A stretch of DNA of 64,000 nucleotides. It comes from Liopterus haemorrhoidalis (Eukaryota; Arthropoda; Insecta; Coleoptera; Dytiscidae). The translations under genes and the position numbers were made by a program. The notes beneath the pieces are model-generated. The model ran no database searches, was not told where the DNA came from, and worked only from the letters and a program-made list of their open reading frames with translations. The stretch covers positions 11,703,934 through 11,767,933 of the forward strand of contig OZ020616.1 of NCBI GenBank assembly GCA_963971575.1, in the 5' to 3' direction. Positions 23,045-34,544 of this stretch are shown here, piece by piece; positions within the stretch are counted from its first letter, which is position 1; each line of letters starts with the position of its first letter.

Positions 23045-23270
23045 GACAAAATGACGGTATAAGGGTTTTTTGGTCATACCTACAAAACCCTAAAAATGGA
23101 CACCCTATATGTGGGTCAAGGAACTGTATTAGTCATGACAAAGTTCAACTCTCTAGGACCAGTTATTTGGTCACAGCATCTACTGTATTACAGACAGACA
23201 GACAGACATATGCGGGATGATACAAAGGTTTCTTGGCTATACCTTCAAGTCCCTAAAAGTTATACTTGTT
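22590..23270 (+). repeat. Family B repeat, copy with (CAGA)n and a second partial unit
   Basis: Runs from AATCTGATCAAAAATTCCTG through TTGAACTATTCCGGTTCACA, the GGGACAAAATTTTTTTTGCA block, CAACTCTCTAGGTTTAGCCG, a perfect CAGA run (23007-23044) and AAGGGTTTTTTGGTCATACC. A second shorter unit (23093-23270) repeats the last part with its own CAGA run. Confidence 0.75.
23007..23044. repeat. (CAGA)n microsatellite
   Basis: About 38 bp of perfect tetranucleotide. Frames through it give Thr-Asp-Arg-Gln repeats that are not protein evidence. Confidence 0.9.
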
Positions 23271-23321
23271 TATACAGAAATAAAAAAAACACAACATTGT
23301 TTATTATAGTGTAGTGTAGTG

Positions 23322-23665
23322 CAGCGTTTCCCAAAGGGTGGGTCGCGACCCGGCACCGGGTCGCAGAAAAATATTACCGGGTCGCGAAAAAATTGAAAAA
23401 CACAAAAAATATTTTTTTTGTACATATTATTTCTTTACGTCAGTTAATCACTAGAATAGTTATATTTGTGCTCTTTATTACTATATTATATTTTTTAATA
23501 CTATACTATACTCTTTATTACTATTTATTACTCTTTATTACTATAAAGCTACTGGTTAAAAATAAAATTTGTTTTGTAAATAAATGTTTTTTTTTCAAAA
23601 GGTGGGTCGCGAAAATTTTTAAAACCTCGTGCCGGGTCGCGGTCAAAAAAGTTTGGGAACAGCTG
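23322..23665. mobile_element. hAT MITE, 344 bp, 8-bp duplication GTGTAGTG
   Basis: Starts CAGCGTTTCCCAAAGGGTGG and ends GTTTGGGAACAGCTG; repeated GGGTCGCG motifs lie near both ends. The flanks 23314-23321 and 23666-23673 are both GTGTAGTG, a perfect 8-bp hAT-type duplication. The open frame inside is low-complexity T-rich sequence. Confidence 0.9.
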
Positions 23666-23673
23666 GTGTAGTG

Positions 23674-25076
23674 CAAAGGGTATAGACTACCGCTAAGCAC
23701 AAAAAAAATATGCCCCCAGAATCGCCATAGGGCGCCCTATGCTTCAATAGGAGCCAAAGAACTGATGATGATGATTCAGGAATAATAAGAACTGGTTGAA
23801 ATGTCATGACGTTGTAGTTTTCGTATAGTGTCTAAAGTCTAAAAATAGAAAACTTATATTCCCTATGCGCCACCTAGGTGTTGAGAATCTTATTAGTTAG
23901 TTATTAATCCACAAACTGCACTTCAAGAATATCAGTTTACCTTTTCTGAATTGTTATATTTTCATTTCAATCGTGCAGAAAATTATATATTATTTTCCAA
24001 TAATCCCTTATATTCTGACACAATTTCGTTTGATATTATTTACAAATCATTTTATTATGTATACGAATAACAATGAAAAAGTGAATAAAAGTTGGAAACT
24101 CAAAAAATTAATTTTCGATTGAACAGCAATATCAATAAATAATGTTGAACGAAGCCAATTTCATCGCATCGGCCTCGACTGTACTACAGCCAATTGCTAC
24201 AATTCAATATCAAATGAAATTTGAAGAGACGCTTGGCGTCGGCACTGGAGTCGGCCCTACCAACTCATCCATTGTCAGTACAGTACACCACCGCTAGAGG
24301 TACAGCAACAGACTCACTCTCTGTCTCTCCCGCTTATTGGACACTCACAGTTACGGATGACTTTTGGCCTCCCTTGATTTTTTTTAATTCGTACTTTTGA
24401 ATTTTCACTGTTTGTTTGCAAATATTTATTTTTGATTGTTTAATTTACTGAGTATGAGATGGTAAGGACAAAAAAATATAACAAATAAGAAACTGAAGCC
24501 ATCCATAAACAAGCCTTACGGATTCAGTTCCTCATTTGTTATATGTTAAATGCGAAGTCTTGCAATGGTCCCACATGGAGACATTAACCAAGTTCCTGCT
24601 CTGAAGAGCACGTTCGCGTCGATCGTAAGGCAAGATTCATGATCTGGATGAAGAACGCGAAATAAAGCGAATGGACTTTATTGGGCGCAATCTCACGTGA
24701 TTGTAGAATGCTAGAGATAGGATTGGTTATAAAAAAGTTTATGGGCTTCCCTAGTGGTTGAAACGTCACGTAGCAAAGGGTCCTTTGAGATGCTGTAGGC
24801 TTCGTAGTACACCATGTCTGGAAAGGAGTGTTTGGACAAACAGCCACGATCGATTTCACAAGTCCTCACCGTATATAACAAACACGAATATGAATGCATG
24901 CGTAAACTGCACAGACGGCAACAAAGCAGAGTGATCGAATTGATGTAGAACAAGACTAATTCTACCTATGCTTAAAGACGCACGATACTAAGAGCTCAGA
25001 TGATGCTGAGACCGAAATGAGTAAAATATACTAAGACACGAGACGAATGCATATACTCGTACCCAAGCCAGACAAG
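23674..25076. other. No recognisable gene; GC-richer patch 24160-24370
   Basis: Mostly AT-rich. A patch at about 24160-24370 (GGCGTCGGCACTGGAGTCGG and neighbours) stands out and could be unique intronic sequence. Minus-strand ORFs at 24584-24953 have no recognisable motif. Confidence 0.3.
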
Positions 25077-25460
25077 AGGGGGGGGGGGAATTCCCGGGGC
25101 CCAGGGGTTTTTGAGGCCCCAGGGTCCTGGGCAGAGCCGTATGAACGGCCTGGCATCAAGGCAAGTGCCAGGGGCGTGTGATCGTCACTTGCTTGTATTT
25201 TGGAAGCGAGGACTTTTTTTTAGTTGTAGGGGTTTTTTTGGACTTCCACCGAGATTTTTTTTTTTAGGTTATTTGTATTTTCACCTGTATTATAATTTAA
25301 ATTCATTTTTATATGGTCCAGAGTCCTAGCTGAAAGAATTAGTTTTCACCCTCTTGACGGCCTCGGGTAAGAAGCATAGAATTGATCATTACCCAGGGCC
25401 CCGCAAAGAAAGTTTCTCACCGAGACCCCAGAAGTCCTCTTGGCGGCCCTGCTCGTAACA
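25077..25460. mobile_element. Degraded hAT-like MITE (candidate)
   Basis: GC-rich ends (a G run, GGGGCCCAGGGG, and the complement of CAGGGCCGCCAAGAGGACTT) surround a T-rich middle. Such GGGGCCC...GGCCCTG ends are common in hAT relics, but I could not define matching termini or a target duplication. Confidence 0.35.
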
Positions 25461-25635
25461 TACATTCCTGAACTGCAACAATTCAAATAACCTGAACAGT
25501 GGTCGCGTACAGGCAGAGTACAAAAATTACCACGACACAGATGGTTCGAATGTTATTCGGTAACTAAACTAAAAATAATGTTGGACTGAGAGCCTCCCCA
25601 CATAAATATTAATAATTCGAGTGACTGGTACGAAC

Positions 25636-25637
<2 letters not shown>

Positions 25638-25666
<29 letters not shown>
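25638..25666. repeat. (TA)n microsatellite
   Basis: About 28 bp of alternating TA. Confidence 0.9.
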
Positions 25667-25668
<2 letters not shown>

Positions 25669-25766
25669 CTGCTTCATTTTACAAAAGTAAAGCCTATAAA
25701 TTTATATATATTAATATTAAATATTAATATAAACTTAAAAGTATATATTTTGGATAATTTAGTTGG

Positions 25767-26340
25767 TGATACCAAAGTAATGCGATTTGGTACTGATAAC
25801 ATTAACAGATTTTCCATCAACAGCAAATACTTAGAAGACGTGGAAGAATAATGCTGTCTCGACAGTGCAATAACAAGAAATAGAGAAACTTTGATGGACA
25901 TGAACCGCAGAAAATTTCAAATTCAACAGGCATTTGGCTTGCTGAAAGACGTCTGGAAATCTAATAAGATCTCTCGTAAAACTAAGGTTCGCATATTTAA
26001 GTCCAATGTATAATCTGTTCTGATGTATGGTTGCGAAACTTAATTACTAAAGAAATTACCCATAAACTCCAAGTTTTTATTACTTGGTCAGACCAGATTC
26101 CCAGTAACTTATCTTTGGCAGCACAAAAATTTATCCACTTGGAAAATCAGACAAGACAGTAGAATTGGATTGGTCATAGCCTTCGGAAGGCAGTAAACGA
26201 TATCTCTAGAATGGCAGTAGAATAGAACCTAGAATGGAAAGCCATTGTAGATGTCGCCTTGTATCCACATGCAGGAAAACGATATAGACAGAACTTAAGG
26301 AACCAATCTGGCGCCAAGTGAAAAGACTTGCTCTTCAAAG
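25767..26340 (+). pseudogene. RTE-like non-LTR element, decayed 3' half of ORF
   Basis: Translations in broken frames read NINRFSINSKYLEDVEE, AFGLLKDVWKSNKISRKTKV, RIFKSNV, VLMYGCET and RQ-NWIGHSLRK, in the order expected for the RT thumb and C-terminus of an RTE-like element. At least four stops or shifts are present. Confidence 0.8.
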
Positions 26341-26401
26341 AAGCGATGTAATAAAGCGCGAATTTGTAAAGACTCTATGCTCTAACGAGGACATTTAATA
26401 C

Positions 26402-26403
<2 letters not shown>

Positions 26404-26455
<52 letters not shown>
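26404..26455. repeat. (TA)n microsatellite
   Basis: About 52 bp of perfect alternating TA, the longest in the window. Confidence 0.95.
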
Positions 26456-26457
<2 letters not shown>

Positions 26458-27297
26458 GTATGTCCTTTTTCGACTTGAAACATAGAGCTTGTCCATGTTA
26501 AATTTTCCATTGCATACTCTAACTCTACTATGAGTTTTACCATAGACAAAAACTTTATTAACAAAAATTATTCAGTATTTTAGTCCCATCACATTGTGCC
26601 AAATTTTTAATAAAAAAATCCCAATTTGTTTGACAAAAAGCACACAATATTTTTTGTATTTATTTTTGAATATTTTTCGTATTTATTTATTATTTTCTAA
26701 ATCTATACAGTTTTTGAAATAATCTACACTTGAAATAAAATCACTGGCAGGTAAATTGTCCGAGGTAAAAATGGACTAAAAATTGTAATATTTAAATATT
26801 TACCACGCACTTTTTTTCAAATTTTTCACGTTTTAACTTTATGTTTAAAATTCTTTTATCCAGCATATAGTTTAAACCATTTTTTTAAAACACGTGTAAC
26901 TTCCTGTATATTTAAAAATATACGTTCTCTTAAACAAAGCAGATTCGTTTTTCCAGTCCGCTGATCGGGGAGATTGAGTAAACTTTACCCACATGCCCGT
27001 GTAAATATTGTCACTGTACCTAGTTCCTATTTCTTGCCGAGTGCTTACACGCGTAAGAAACGGAAATAATGGACCGACCGTCTGTTTAACATTCATTTCA
27101 TGGACGAACGATTTCTGATGAACAAGATTTGACCACGTTAAAAACATATAAATTTACAAAAGTTTAACTGACAAACGAACACTTTATTTCCTTTTTGAAC
27201 ATTGTCTGTTTGACTTTTGACTTCTAGTCTCATCTATGTATTTGGGTGCATCAGCTCGAAATATATGCTTAACATGCTGAACTATTAGTCTCAGGTT
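26456..27297. other. No recognisable feature
   Basis: AT-rich; a 91-codon minus-strand ORF (26872-27147) shows no known motif. Confidence 0.35.
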
Positions 27298-27566
27298 GCA
27301 TATCGCTGGTGACCTGGCAATACCTCCTATCTACAATTTTTAGCGAAAATAAGTTCTTAGTTTGCATTGTAATCCACGTATTACTGCACAAGTTGTGACA
27401 ATAGGTACTTCTTAAACAAGAAAAATATTTAAGGTCTAAACTTCGTACAAAGCATTACCTTTTATCTTAAACTACGCAGAAACGGCTGACATAAAGCAGT
27501 TTTTACCTCTCCTTTAAATTTCTATTCATGCAGATAGGAAGTATTGCCTGGTCACCCGCGATATCC
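27298..27566. mobile_element. TIR MITE, about 269 bp
   Basis: GCATATCGCTGGTGACCTGG at the left faces the complement of GGATATCGCGGGTGACCAGG at the right, and the similarity continues CAATACNTCCTATCT. The target duplication is unclear; no coding capacity. Confidence 0.7.
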
Positions 27567-28339
27567 AACTATATTTTCTACGCCTTCCAACTGATACATT
27601 GTCATATTACTTTAAATTAAAAGATGGGGGAAACGATATTGACTATAATGTATAATCTAGTCCAGATATTCCAATTTTAATTTCTTTTTCTGGTGCCGGG
27701 AGCCCTATTTAACTGAGAAGTTACTGAGAGATCGAAAACTACAAGAAATATGACATCGGTTAAATTACACTAAATTATCACTATAACCACAGTCGGGCTT
27801 TTTAGAAAGACAATGACGTCACAAATAATTGCCTATTATGTTTACATATGTATCAATACTTAATATAATTTCGTCTAATCCAGTATTATCGTTTTTTTCT
27901 TGCCGAATATATACTAAGGCACTTTTCCCTCTAAGATAACCGAGAACCACTTATTTTAATATACTTCTACACAGCGTTATAGAACTTGTGAAGCTATACA
28001 TTAGAAAGTGCTTATGTAAACATAATATTCAGTCAAATTTTAACGTTTAAATGGTAATGCGACTAATAAAAGAATTACAGGTGCGTAATTTGTCTATCGA
28101 TTAAGTTCATTGTTTAAGCATATCTGTGCATATTCACTGTTCTTGCTTATGAGAATTCACTAAATATAAGTTTGTCTTAGATTCTAGCGTTATTCTAATT
28201 GAACCAATGGCGTGAAATCTTATAGGCGTAGCTAAACTCTTAATTCGTACTATTCAACTGACCTTGATCGGACACATTTTATTAATTATAGTATACCTAG
28301 ACAACATTCGTGAATATAAGTGAATACTCGGTTGCTCGT
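27567..28339. other. No recognisable feature
   Basis: AT-rich intronic sequence upstream of the first visible COE exon; nothing assigned. Confidence 0.35.
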
Positions 28340-28615
28340 TATTTAGATACTGTGATATTCGATGGTAATTGTTGCCTTTACAGTCTCTTACCATCTCCCT
28401 GAGTCTGTTAAATTTTTCGGACTTTTTTTTATCATATTAATTTGTGTTTGTCGTTGCAAGATATCTTTTATTGAGTAAGCGTATTTTTATTGATTTTATT
28501 TATTTATTTATTGTTTAATTTATTGATTTTAATATGTAGTGTAGTCATTTAGATGGGCTGCGGTAGGCGCAAATAGCCTTTGTTGCTGTGCGCCAAAAAT
28601 TTTAACTAACTAACT
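28340..28615 (+). mobile_element. Non-LTR 3' end with stem-loop, copy 3
   Basis: Similar in order to 20560-20820: GATATTCGATGGTAATTG, CAGTCTCTTACCATCTCCCT, T-rich TTTATT repeats, then GGCGCAAATAGCCTTTGTTG CTGTGCGCC and an AAAATTTTAACTAACTAACT tail. It ends about 175 bp before the COE exon. Confidence 0.65.
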
Positions 28616-28700
28616 CGGTTGCTGGTTACAGCCGTTTTGTCAAATCAAAAACTTAATTTGAAAAAGACGACTTGAGTTGATTTGTCCGTCAACGTGTTAA

Positions 28701-28877
<177 letters not shown>

Positions 28878-28912
28878 TAATTTTTAGAGTTGTTTTTCAC
28901 GCCAAAAGTTGT

Positions 28913-29475
28913 GTTCAGAGCTCTTCAATTAGTCGACTATCGACTATAGCTTGTGCACTGTTGATTATCAGTAACAAGTTTGTCATATGATAAAGCGATC
29001 AACCGTTTAGAGCTCCAAATTTAATGAATTATGCGTTGTCGATTGTGGATAGTTTTCCAAACTTATAGTTAGTGAGTTGTTTTAATGAGAATGGCATATA
29101 GACACATTGGCTATCTCAGTCTACATCGGAGAGAACGTTCATATTGTATGCCTTTACATAAACTAACAAAATATCATCGCGCCGATTACAACAAATCTCG
29201 CCCAAAATTACATAGATGAACAGTAAATATGATCAATTTAGGTAATTAGGTTAGGTATAGTTGGTAAAAATCTAAAATAGCGGAATTAGGAAGATGATAA
29301 TAGATAATAAACATTTTACGAAGCCACCGTAGTTGGTTTAAAGACACACAGATGTCGCACTATTCGTAATGCTCTAATTTACTGAGCTGAGAACGCTGCC
29401 TTGAACGTTAAAAATATCTACTAAACTTATCCATAGCGCACAATGTACAGTCAACTAATTTAAAGAGCTCTGAAC
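28913..29475. mobile_element. TIR MITE, 563 bp
   Basis: GTTCAGAGCTCTTCAATTAG at the left faces the complement of GTTCAGAGCTCTTTAAATTAG at the right. Interior inverted TCGACTATCGACTATAG motifs and no ORF. It begins only 41 bp after the exon a donor site. Confidence 0.75.
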
Positions 29476-29515
29476 GCAGATTTACAATAAACATGGTCCC
29501 CAATTCTGTTTCTGC

Positions 29516-30576
29516 CCAATCGTGGACGCCGGCGAAATTAGCTTTGCAAGGCCCCTTTCATTTCTCAGTAAAAAAAAAAAAAACGGTAGTAAAAACAAAC
29601 CTTGATTTGGCCTAATCTTCTGGCTTGACTTTTTAGCCACTAAACACTATATTTTATATAAAGTTATAAACACAACTCATAACTGTTATTATTAATTTTA
29701 AACACATATTTATATACACTTAATTTTAAAATAAGTATTTACACTTATTTGTTCTTAACACTTAAATATTAATTTTCATGTTTATCAAATTAAATTAATG
29801 ATTTAAATCACAAAGTTTTTGTGAAATAAACGTTAAATTAAATAAGCTGAATTATACTTAAATTTATGAGTACCATATGAGTTTTATTGTTAATTATAAA
29901 TAACAAAAATTACTCGAACAAACACAAATTAAAAAAGGCGAAATTTTCTGCTTTTAGCCTTACTGAATCTTTTCAAAATTGTGTCATAACTAACATCAGC
30001 CGCTCTTTCAGCTTCTATTGACAAAACTGGTAACGCAGATAGTCTTTCTTGGCTCATCGTGCTTCTTAAGTAGGTCTTAATTAGTTTTGACTTTGAGAAG
30101 CTTCTCTCAGCAGAAGCTGTACTTACTGGAATTGTGAGCATGATTCTGATTGTTATGTAAAGATTTGGATATACTTCTTCAAAATTATTTTCAAAAATGT
30201 ACTGGATAAGTTGTTTTGCATATATTTTCTAGTGAAGTCGATTTAAAAATTTGCAGTTCTTCATAAAGTTCGAAAGGATCTATGTCGCTGTTTTCACCTT
30301 CCCGAAGTATTGTACCTAAATCATTACAATGCTTGAAAAGGTCCTCTTTTGGAAAAAATGTCAAATAATTGATGTCATAAATAATATCAAATCGTTCAAA
30401 ATATTCATTAAGCGCTTTGAATCGACATTCAGTGTTGACTATGACTGCGTCTATCATTTTGTTGAAAAAAATAACTTTGTACTGCGTTTCAACAACTTGT
30501 AAAATTTTTGCGAGGCCCCCTCAAGCGCGGGGCCGTCGGCAGTCACCGACGTCGCCGACGCCTAACGCCGCCACTG
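29516..30576 (-). mobile_element. hAT element with decayed transposase
   Basis: The minus strand starts CAGTGGCGGCGTTAGGCGTC at 30576, a typical hAT end, and GGGGCCTCGCAAAA follows. The other end, near 29516-29560, shows GGCGAAATTAGCTTTGCAAG GCCCC, roughly its inverse. A transposase relic lies between. The left boundary is uncertain. Confidence 0.7.
29929..30480 (-). pseudogene. hAT transposase C-terminus, frameshifted
   Basis: Two consecutive minus-strand frames make the C-terminal part of a hAT (ZMYM1-like) transposase. The first has MIDAVIVNTECRFKALNEYF and FFPKEDLFKHCNDL. The second has LTIPVSTASAERSFSKSKLI, KTYLRSTMSQERLSALPVLS and IEAERA, the hAT dimerisation motif. They are joined by a frame change near 30190. 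The N-terminal zinc finger and catalytic region are missing. Confidence 0.85.
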
Positions 30577-30995
30577 GGTGCATGCATCTGTTAGCATTTG
30601 TTATCATTGTAATCAATGACATTTTTCTCATGAAGAGACGTCATATGAAACATTTGACTTTTTTGGGAGAAATTTTTATAGAAATAATTTCTTAAAAGGT
30701 AGATGATTCACTTTATGTCATATTTTATATATGAATATATAAATTTTATGGTAAATGCTATTTTATATGACCAATAAATTTTAAAAGGTTGTAAAATTAA
30801 AGAGTGGATACACGTTATGTGAGTCGTTAATCAGCAATTTAATAAAATCAATAATAAATTAAAAATTATGAGGATGATGAAATGAAAATTCTTATGTTTA
30901 ACGTACATTTGCAATAATTTATTGCATTTGCATCTCAAGTTGTGGGCAATAATAAAGAAGACCTAGAGGAATGCATACAAAGTCCAATCTATATC

Positions 30996-31293
30996 CCATT
31001 CAAACGTTAGAATGCAGTATAGGACAAACAGACTAGTTCTTTTTCATACTCTCTAATGGGTTCTGTAAATAACACTATCTTTTTTCCTTGGCGAGGTTGG
31101 CAGCTGTAAATCGCGCGGGTCGTTGAAAACGCAGTACAAATAGTTCATCATTTTTCCCTGATACTTTCTCCATTTAATTTGAATAAAATATATAATATAA
31201 TGGGTTCATTGACATTTTTAACACTTTTATAACATTTGGCAACACCGCTCCAATTTCCCATAAGAGCAATACTGCATTCTAACGTTTGAACGG
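30996..31293. mobile_element. TIR MITE, 298 bp
   Basis: CCATTCAAACGTTAGAATGC AGTAT at the left and its complement ATACTGCATTCTAACGTTTG AACGG at the right are near-perfect inverted repeats of 25 bp. The interior has no ORF. The target duplication is not clear. Confidence 0.8.
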
Positions 31294-31606
31294 ACTATGC
31301 AAAGTAATATGCAATATCATAAAACGTGTTACCGCAAATATACCACCATTTACTTAATTTGTAACATTTTTTGCGCAGAGCAACGGCTATAACTGTCTAA
31401 CACATCCAATATATTTAAACGCATTTAAAAATAATTCTTTGAGATACTTGGGAACAATCATATCAGATTCTTGGAAGATAGTTGCAGATATAGAGAAGGA
31501 GAAAAAGGGGGTACCTCCAGTACTTCACGGAACCAAATGGAATAATAATCTAACAAAATAATGATCCGCTTATGCATGGCGGCTTTTGATGTACCTTGTA
31601 CCGAGT

Positions 31607-32080
31607 ATTTTTACCGACCGCCAACATATATCAGGGAGGTATTGTGATCATACCGATTTTGACATTTCGAGATTTCGATGGATCTCCACGAACTGAGGTC
31701 CCTACATAACCTTTTGACTATTTTTAGCATGATGTCTGTCGGTCTGTCTGTCCGTCTAATCGTCTGTCCGTCTCTCCGTCTGTCTTTCTGTCTGTCTGTC
31801 TGTCTGTCAGTCTGTCTGTCTGTCCGTTTGTCTGTATACACGTGCAGAGCAAATTCGGCTAAAAGGATTTTTATGAAACTTCATATTTAAGCTTTTGATA
31901 TCAATGGCACGAGTTGATCAACTTTTGGTAAAAATCAGTTGACTAGAAATGGGAGTTTACTCGTGTAGATTTTAAGATTTTTGTGAATATTTAGCAACAG
32001 AAAAATATTAAGAAAAAAATTATTGAACAAAAGTTGCTATAAAAACAATAACTAACAACTTTTATTTGATGATAAATTTA
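31607..32080 (+). repeat. Dispersed repeat family A, copy 2
   Basis: Starts TACCGACCGCCAACATATAT, then GGGAGGTATTGTGATCATAC and CATTTCGAGATTTCGATGGA, a TCTG-rich microsatellite (31736-31838), CGTGCAGAGCAAATTCGGCT and AGTTTACTCGTGTAGATTTT. It breaks off after the ACAAAAGTTGCTATAAA block. Confidence 0.8.
31736..31838. repeat. (TCTG)n microsatellite, imperfect
   Basis: About 100 bp of TCTG with TCCG variants inside family A. Confidence 0.9.
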
Positions 32081-33609
32081 AATTGTCCGGGCAAATTGCC
32101 TTTTAGTACCAAAGGCCTTTACCGTAAAAAAAATCTCAAATATTAGTTATATCCTAGGTTATTTTTTTACTTAGAGACAGCCGTAGAGAAATATATGTAT
32201 ATATCTTTTTTCTATCTAATTGCAGACAGACGAAAAAAAAAAATGTATTACACTCATGCATAAAGCGTCTTTTTCCACTCATGAGTTTGCTGCACTCGCC
32301 TATTGCTCTTGTCATTAAAAGGCACTAAATATTGTGATAATTTGGCCTTTTTAACCGAATTCGTATCTCTTGTAGATTTCTAGATCCCCATACATCCTCA
32401 GTTAAATGGGACATCCGATATATTAATAAACGAGTTATATAATTTAAAATTATTACTTTTTCATCCAATGACTTATTGGAATTTTTATTGGGAGTTACAA
32501 AACGCATCTTATTTTCTTAATTTAAAAAATTACATTACCGAGATATTTTGTAAATGTTATCCATGTCCTAAAATTCTAAGATAAGCCCGACTCTCCAAAT
32601 TTCCTCCATTTCCGCATCTTCTCCATCTCATTTTTAATCAGAGCTCTCTGTCTCACTAATTTCTCCTTGTCTTACCCCCCTTTACCCCACCCACTTCTCC
32701 GTCCATGTAACTGTTCCGTAACGACTAATTGCCGGCCCTCTGAGATTACCAGTTAAGAAAGGCTTCTTTCAGCCTTAAGGACATTTATTTTTATTGTGAC
32801 TTGTAATTTTATTCTGTTAAAACTAGACTTTTTCCTGTTGTATTTAAGCGAGTACATTAATATGCGGGCTGGGGGTGGAGTAGTGGGGTGCAGAGGGGAG
32901 AAGACTTGTAACAACGTGAATTTTAATTGTTGTTATTAAGCGGAGCAAATCTCTAAGGACGAAATGAAAGCGAAACATTTCTTCAATATTGCTTGCCTGT
33001 GTATTCGATACTACTTGAATTACTTCTGAATTAATTTTAAGTACTTAATTTATTTAGAAAAGTGTTAATGGACTTGAAATGATACAATTATGACAAGAAA
33101 AAATTTTAAATAGAAAAATTAAACGAGCAACTCTAAGAAGGGATATAAAGAAGGCACGATACTTTGGAAAGTATCAGGTAATAGAACAAGTAAAATACTA
33201 AGAAGGGGCACCGGACGTTTGCAAACTTATCTAAAAAAATAAAAATAAAGCATGGTGTAAATATTAATTTCATTTTCGTAATTACATCAAGGATGGAGGA
33301 CAAATTTTGTAGTGATTTTTTTTCAAAAAAATCCTTTCAAAATGAAAAGTTTTTACTAATTTTTGTTTCTACGTTTCAAAGGATTTCATTTGATGCCAAA
33401 CATTTTATTTTGTTCCGAAATTTTTATCTGAATTTTAAAAAACTTTTTTCTTCTTTTTCTTCTTTGGGCACTGTCAAACGAGTTGAATTTTGGCCTCACA
33501 CACATAAGTCCTGTATCTTGGTCTGTTCATTGTCAACTAATTTGTTGAACATTAAAAAGTTTAATCTTTAAAAAAATAATTTGTTTAATAATTTAAACGT
33601 GCTATTTAT
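32081..33609. other. No gene; GC-richer unique-looking stretch 32570-32960
   Basis: Bases 32570-32960 show C-rich then G-rich tracts (CTTACCCCCCTTTACCCCAC; GCTGGGGGTGGAGTAGTGGG) unlike the surrounding AT-rich repeats, with no ORF. Possibly non-coding conserved DNA (inference). Bases 33462-33545 resemble 36700-36790. Confidence 0.3.
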
Positions 33610-34544
33610 AGGCTATTCCAAACATTTAAGTGGAGCTAACTGGAAATTTTATTTTTTTAAGTAGTCATGACCTCTATTTTTAAGGATTTAACGCTACGTA
33701 CAACCCCCAGATATTATTAATTTCTTATACAAAACTAACAATCTGAAATAAAATTAGTGACAATCTATACATTATATTTTGCACAGAATTTTTATCTATC
33801 TAATAGGATATTTCTGATTGCAGAAGAAAATATTGTAAAAATGTTATTGCTAAATAACTTAATAATAGGTATTACACAACAATGTTCTGTAATTTTTTAA
33901 ATATATTTGTGGGTTTCAAATAATTTTTATATTTATATAGTTTTATGTAGAAATGTTCAAATAATACGTTAACATTTTTTTCGACATGATTGTTTCTAGT
34001 TTAGAGCCTTCGTCGAAAAATATTATACTTGATGATAATGAAATGCCACTTGGTACAAGTATTCTTTACATAAAATGAAACATTTTTATGATCCGCACCT
34101 ATATTGAAAACCGCGGCAGATTCGAGGTGGCGGCAAAAGTAGATTACCAAGTACAATAACTACAAGTAATTTTCACAATAGAACAAATTATCTCCAAACA
34201 TATTTGTAGAATGAAGCTTTAGCAACAATTTGCCGCATGGTACACAAATATGCGTCGAATGGTTTACAAGATGGCGTCTATAACGCAAGTTGTTTATTTA
34301 CAATTACATGGCAGTTCTTTTGACAATTAAAAATATCCTATTAGGTAGATAAAAATTCTCTGAAAATTTTGATGTATAGATTGTTACTAATTTTATTTCA
34401 GGTTGTTAGTCTTGTATAGGAAACTGTACGGTTGTGCGCACCTTTAAGCAAGCTTTTTCTGAACAAAATGATCAAAAGCCTCACTTAATCGGTAAAAGTT
34501 ACTAGAATTGAAAATCTAGTTCTGCTTAAACCTAAAAAACAGGC
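33610..34544. mobile_element. MITE family C, long copy (935 bp)
   Basis: The left end TAGGCTATTCCAAACATTTA AGTGGAGCTAAC and right end AGAATTGAAAATCTAGTTCT GCTTAAACC match the two ends of the short copies at 37873-38052. Internal inverted segments (33720-33800 versus 34330-34425, sharing CTATCTAATAGGATATTT) flank the centre. No ORF. Confidence 0.6.

Noticed and set aside
23393..23671. 92-codon hydrophobic ORF
   Set aside because: Falls inside a hAT MITE; its T-rich DNA gives Phe/Leu/Ile by composition.
24584..24953. Two overlapping minus-strand ORFs of 80-91 codons
   Set aside because: No motif, no codon pattern and no splice context; treated as chance frames.
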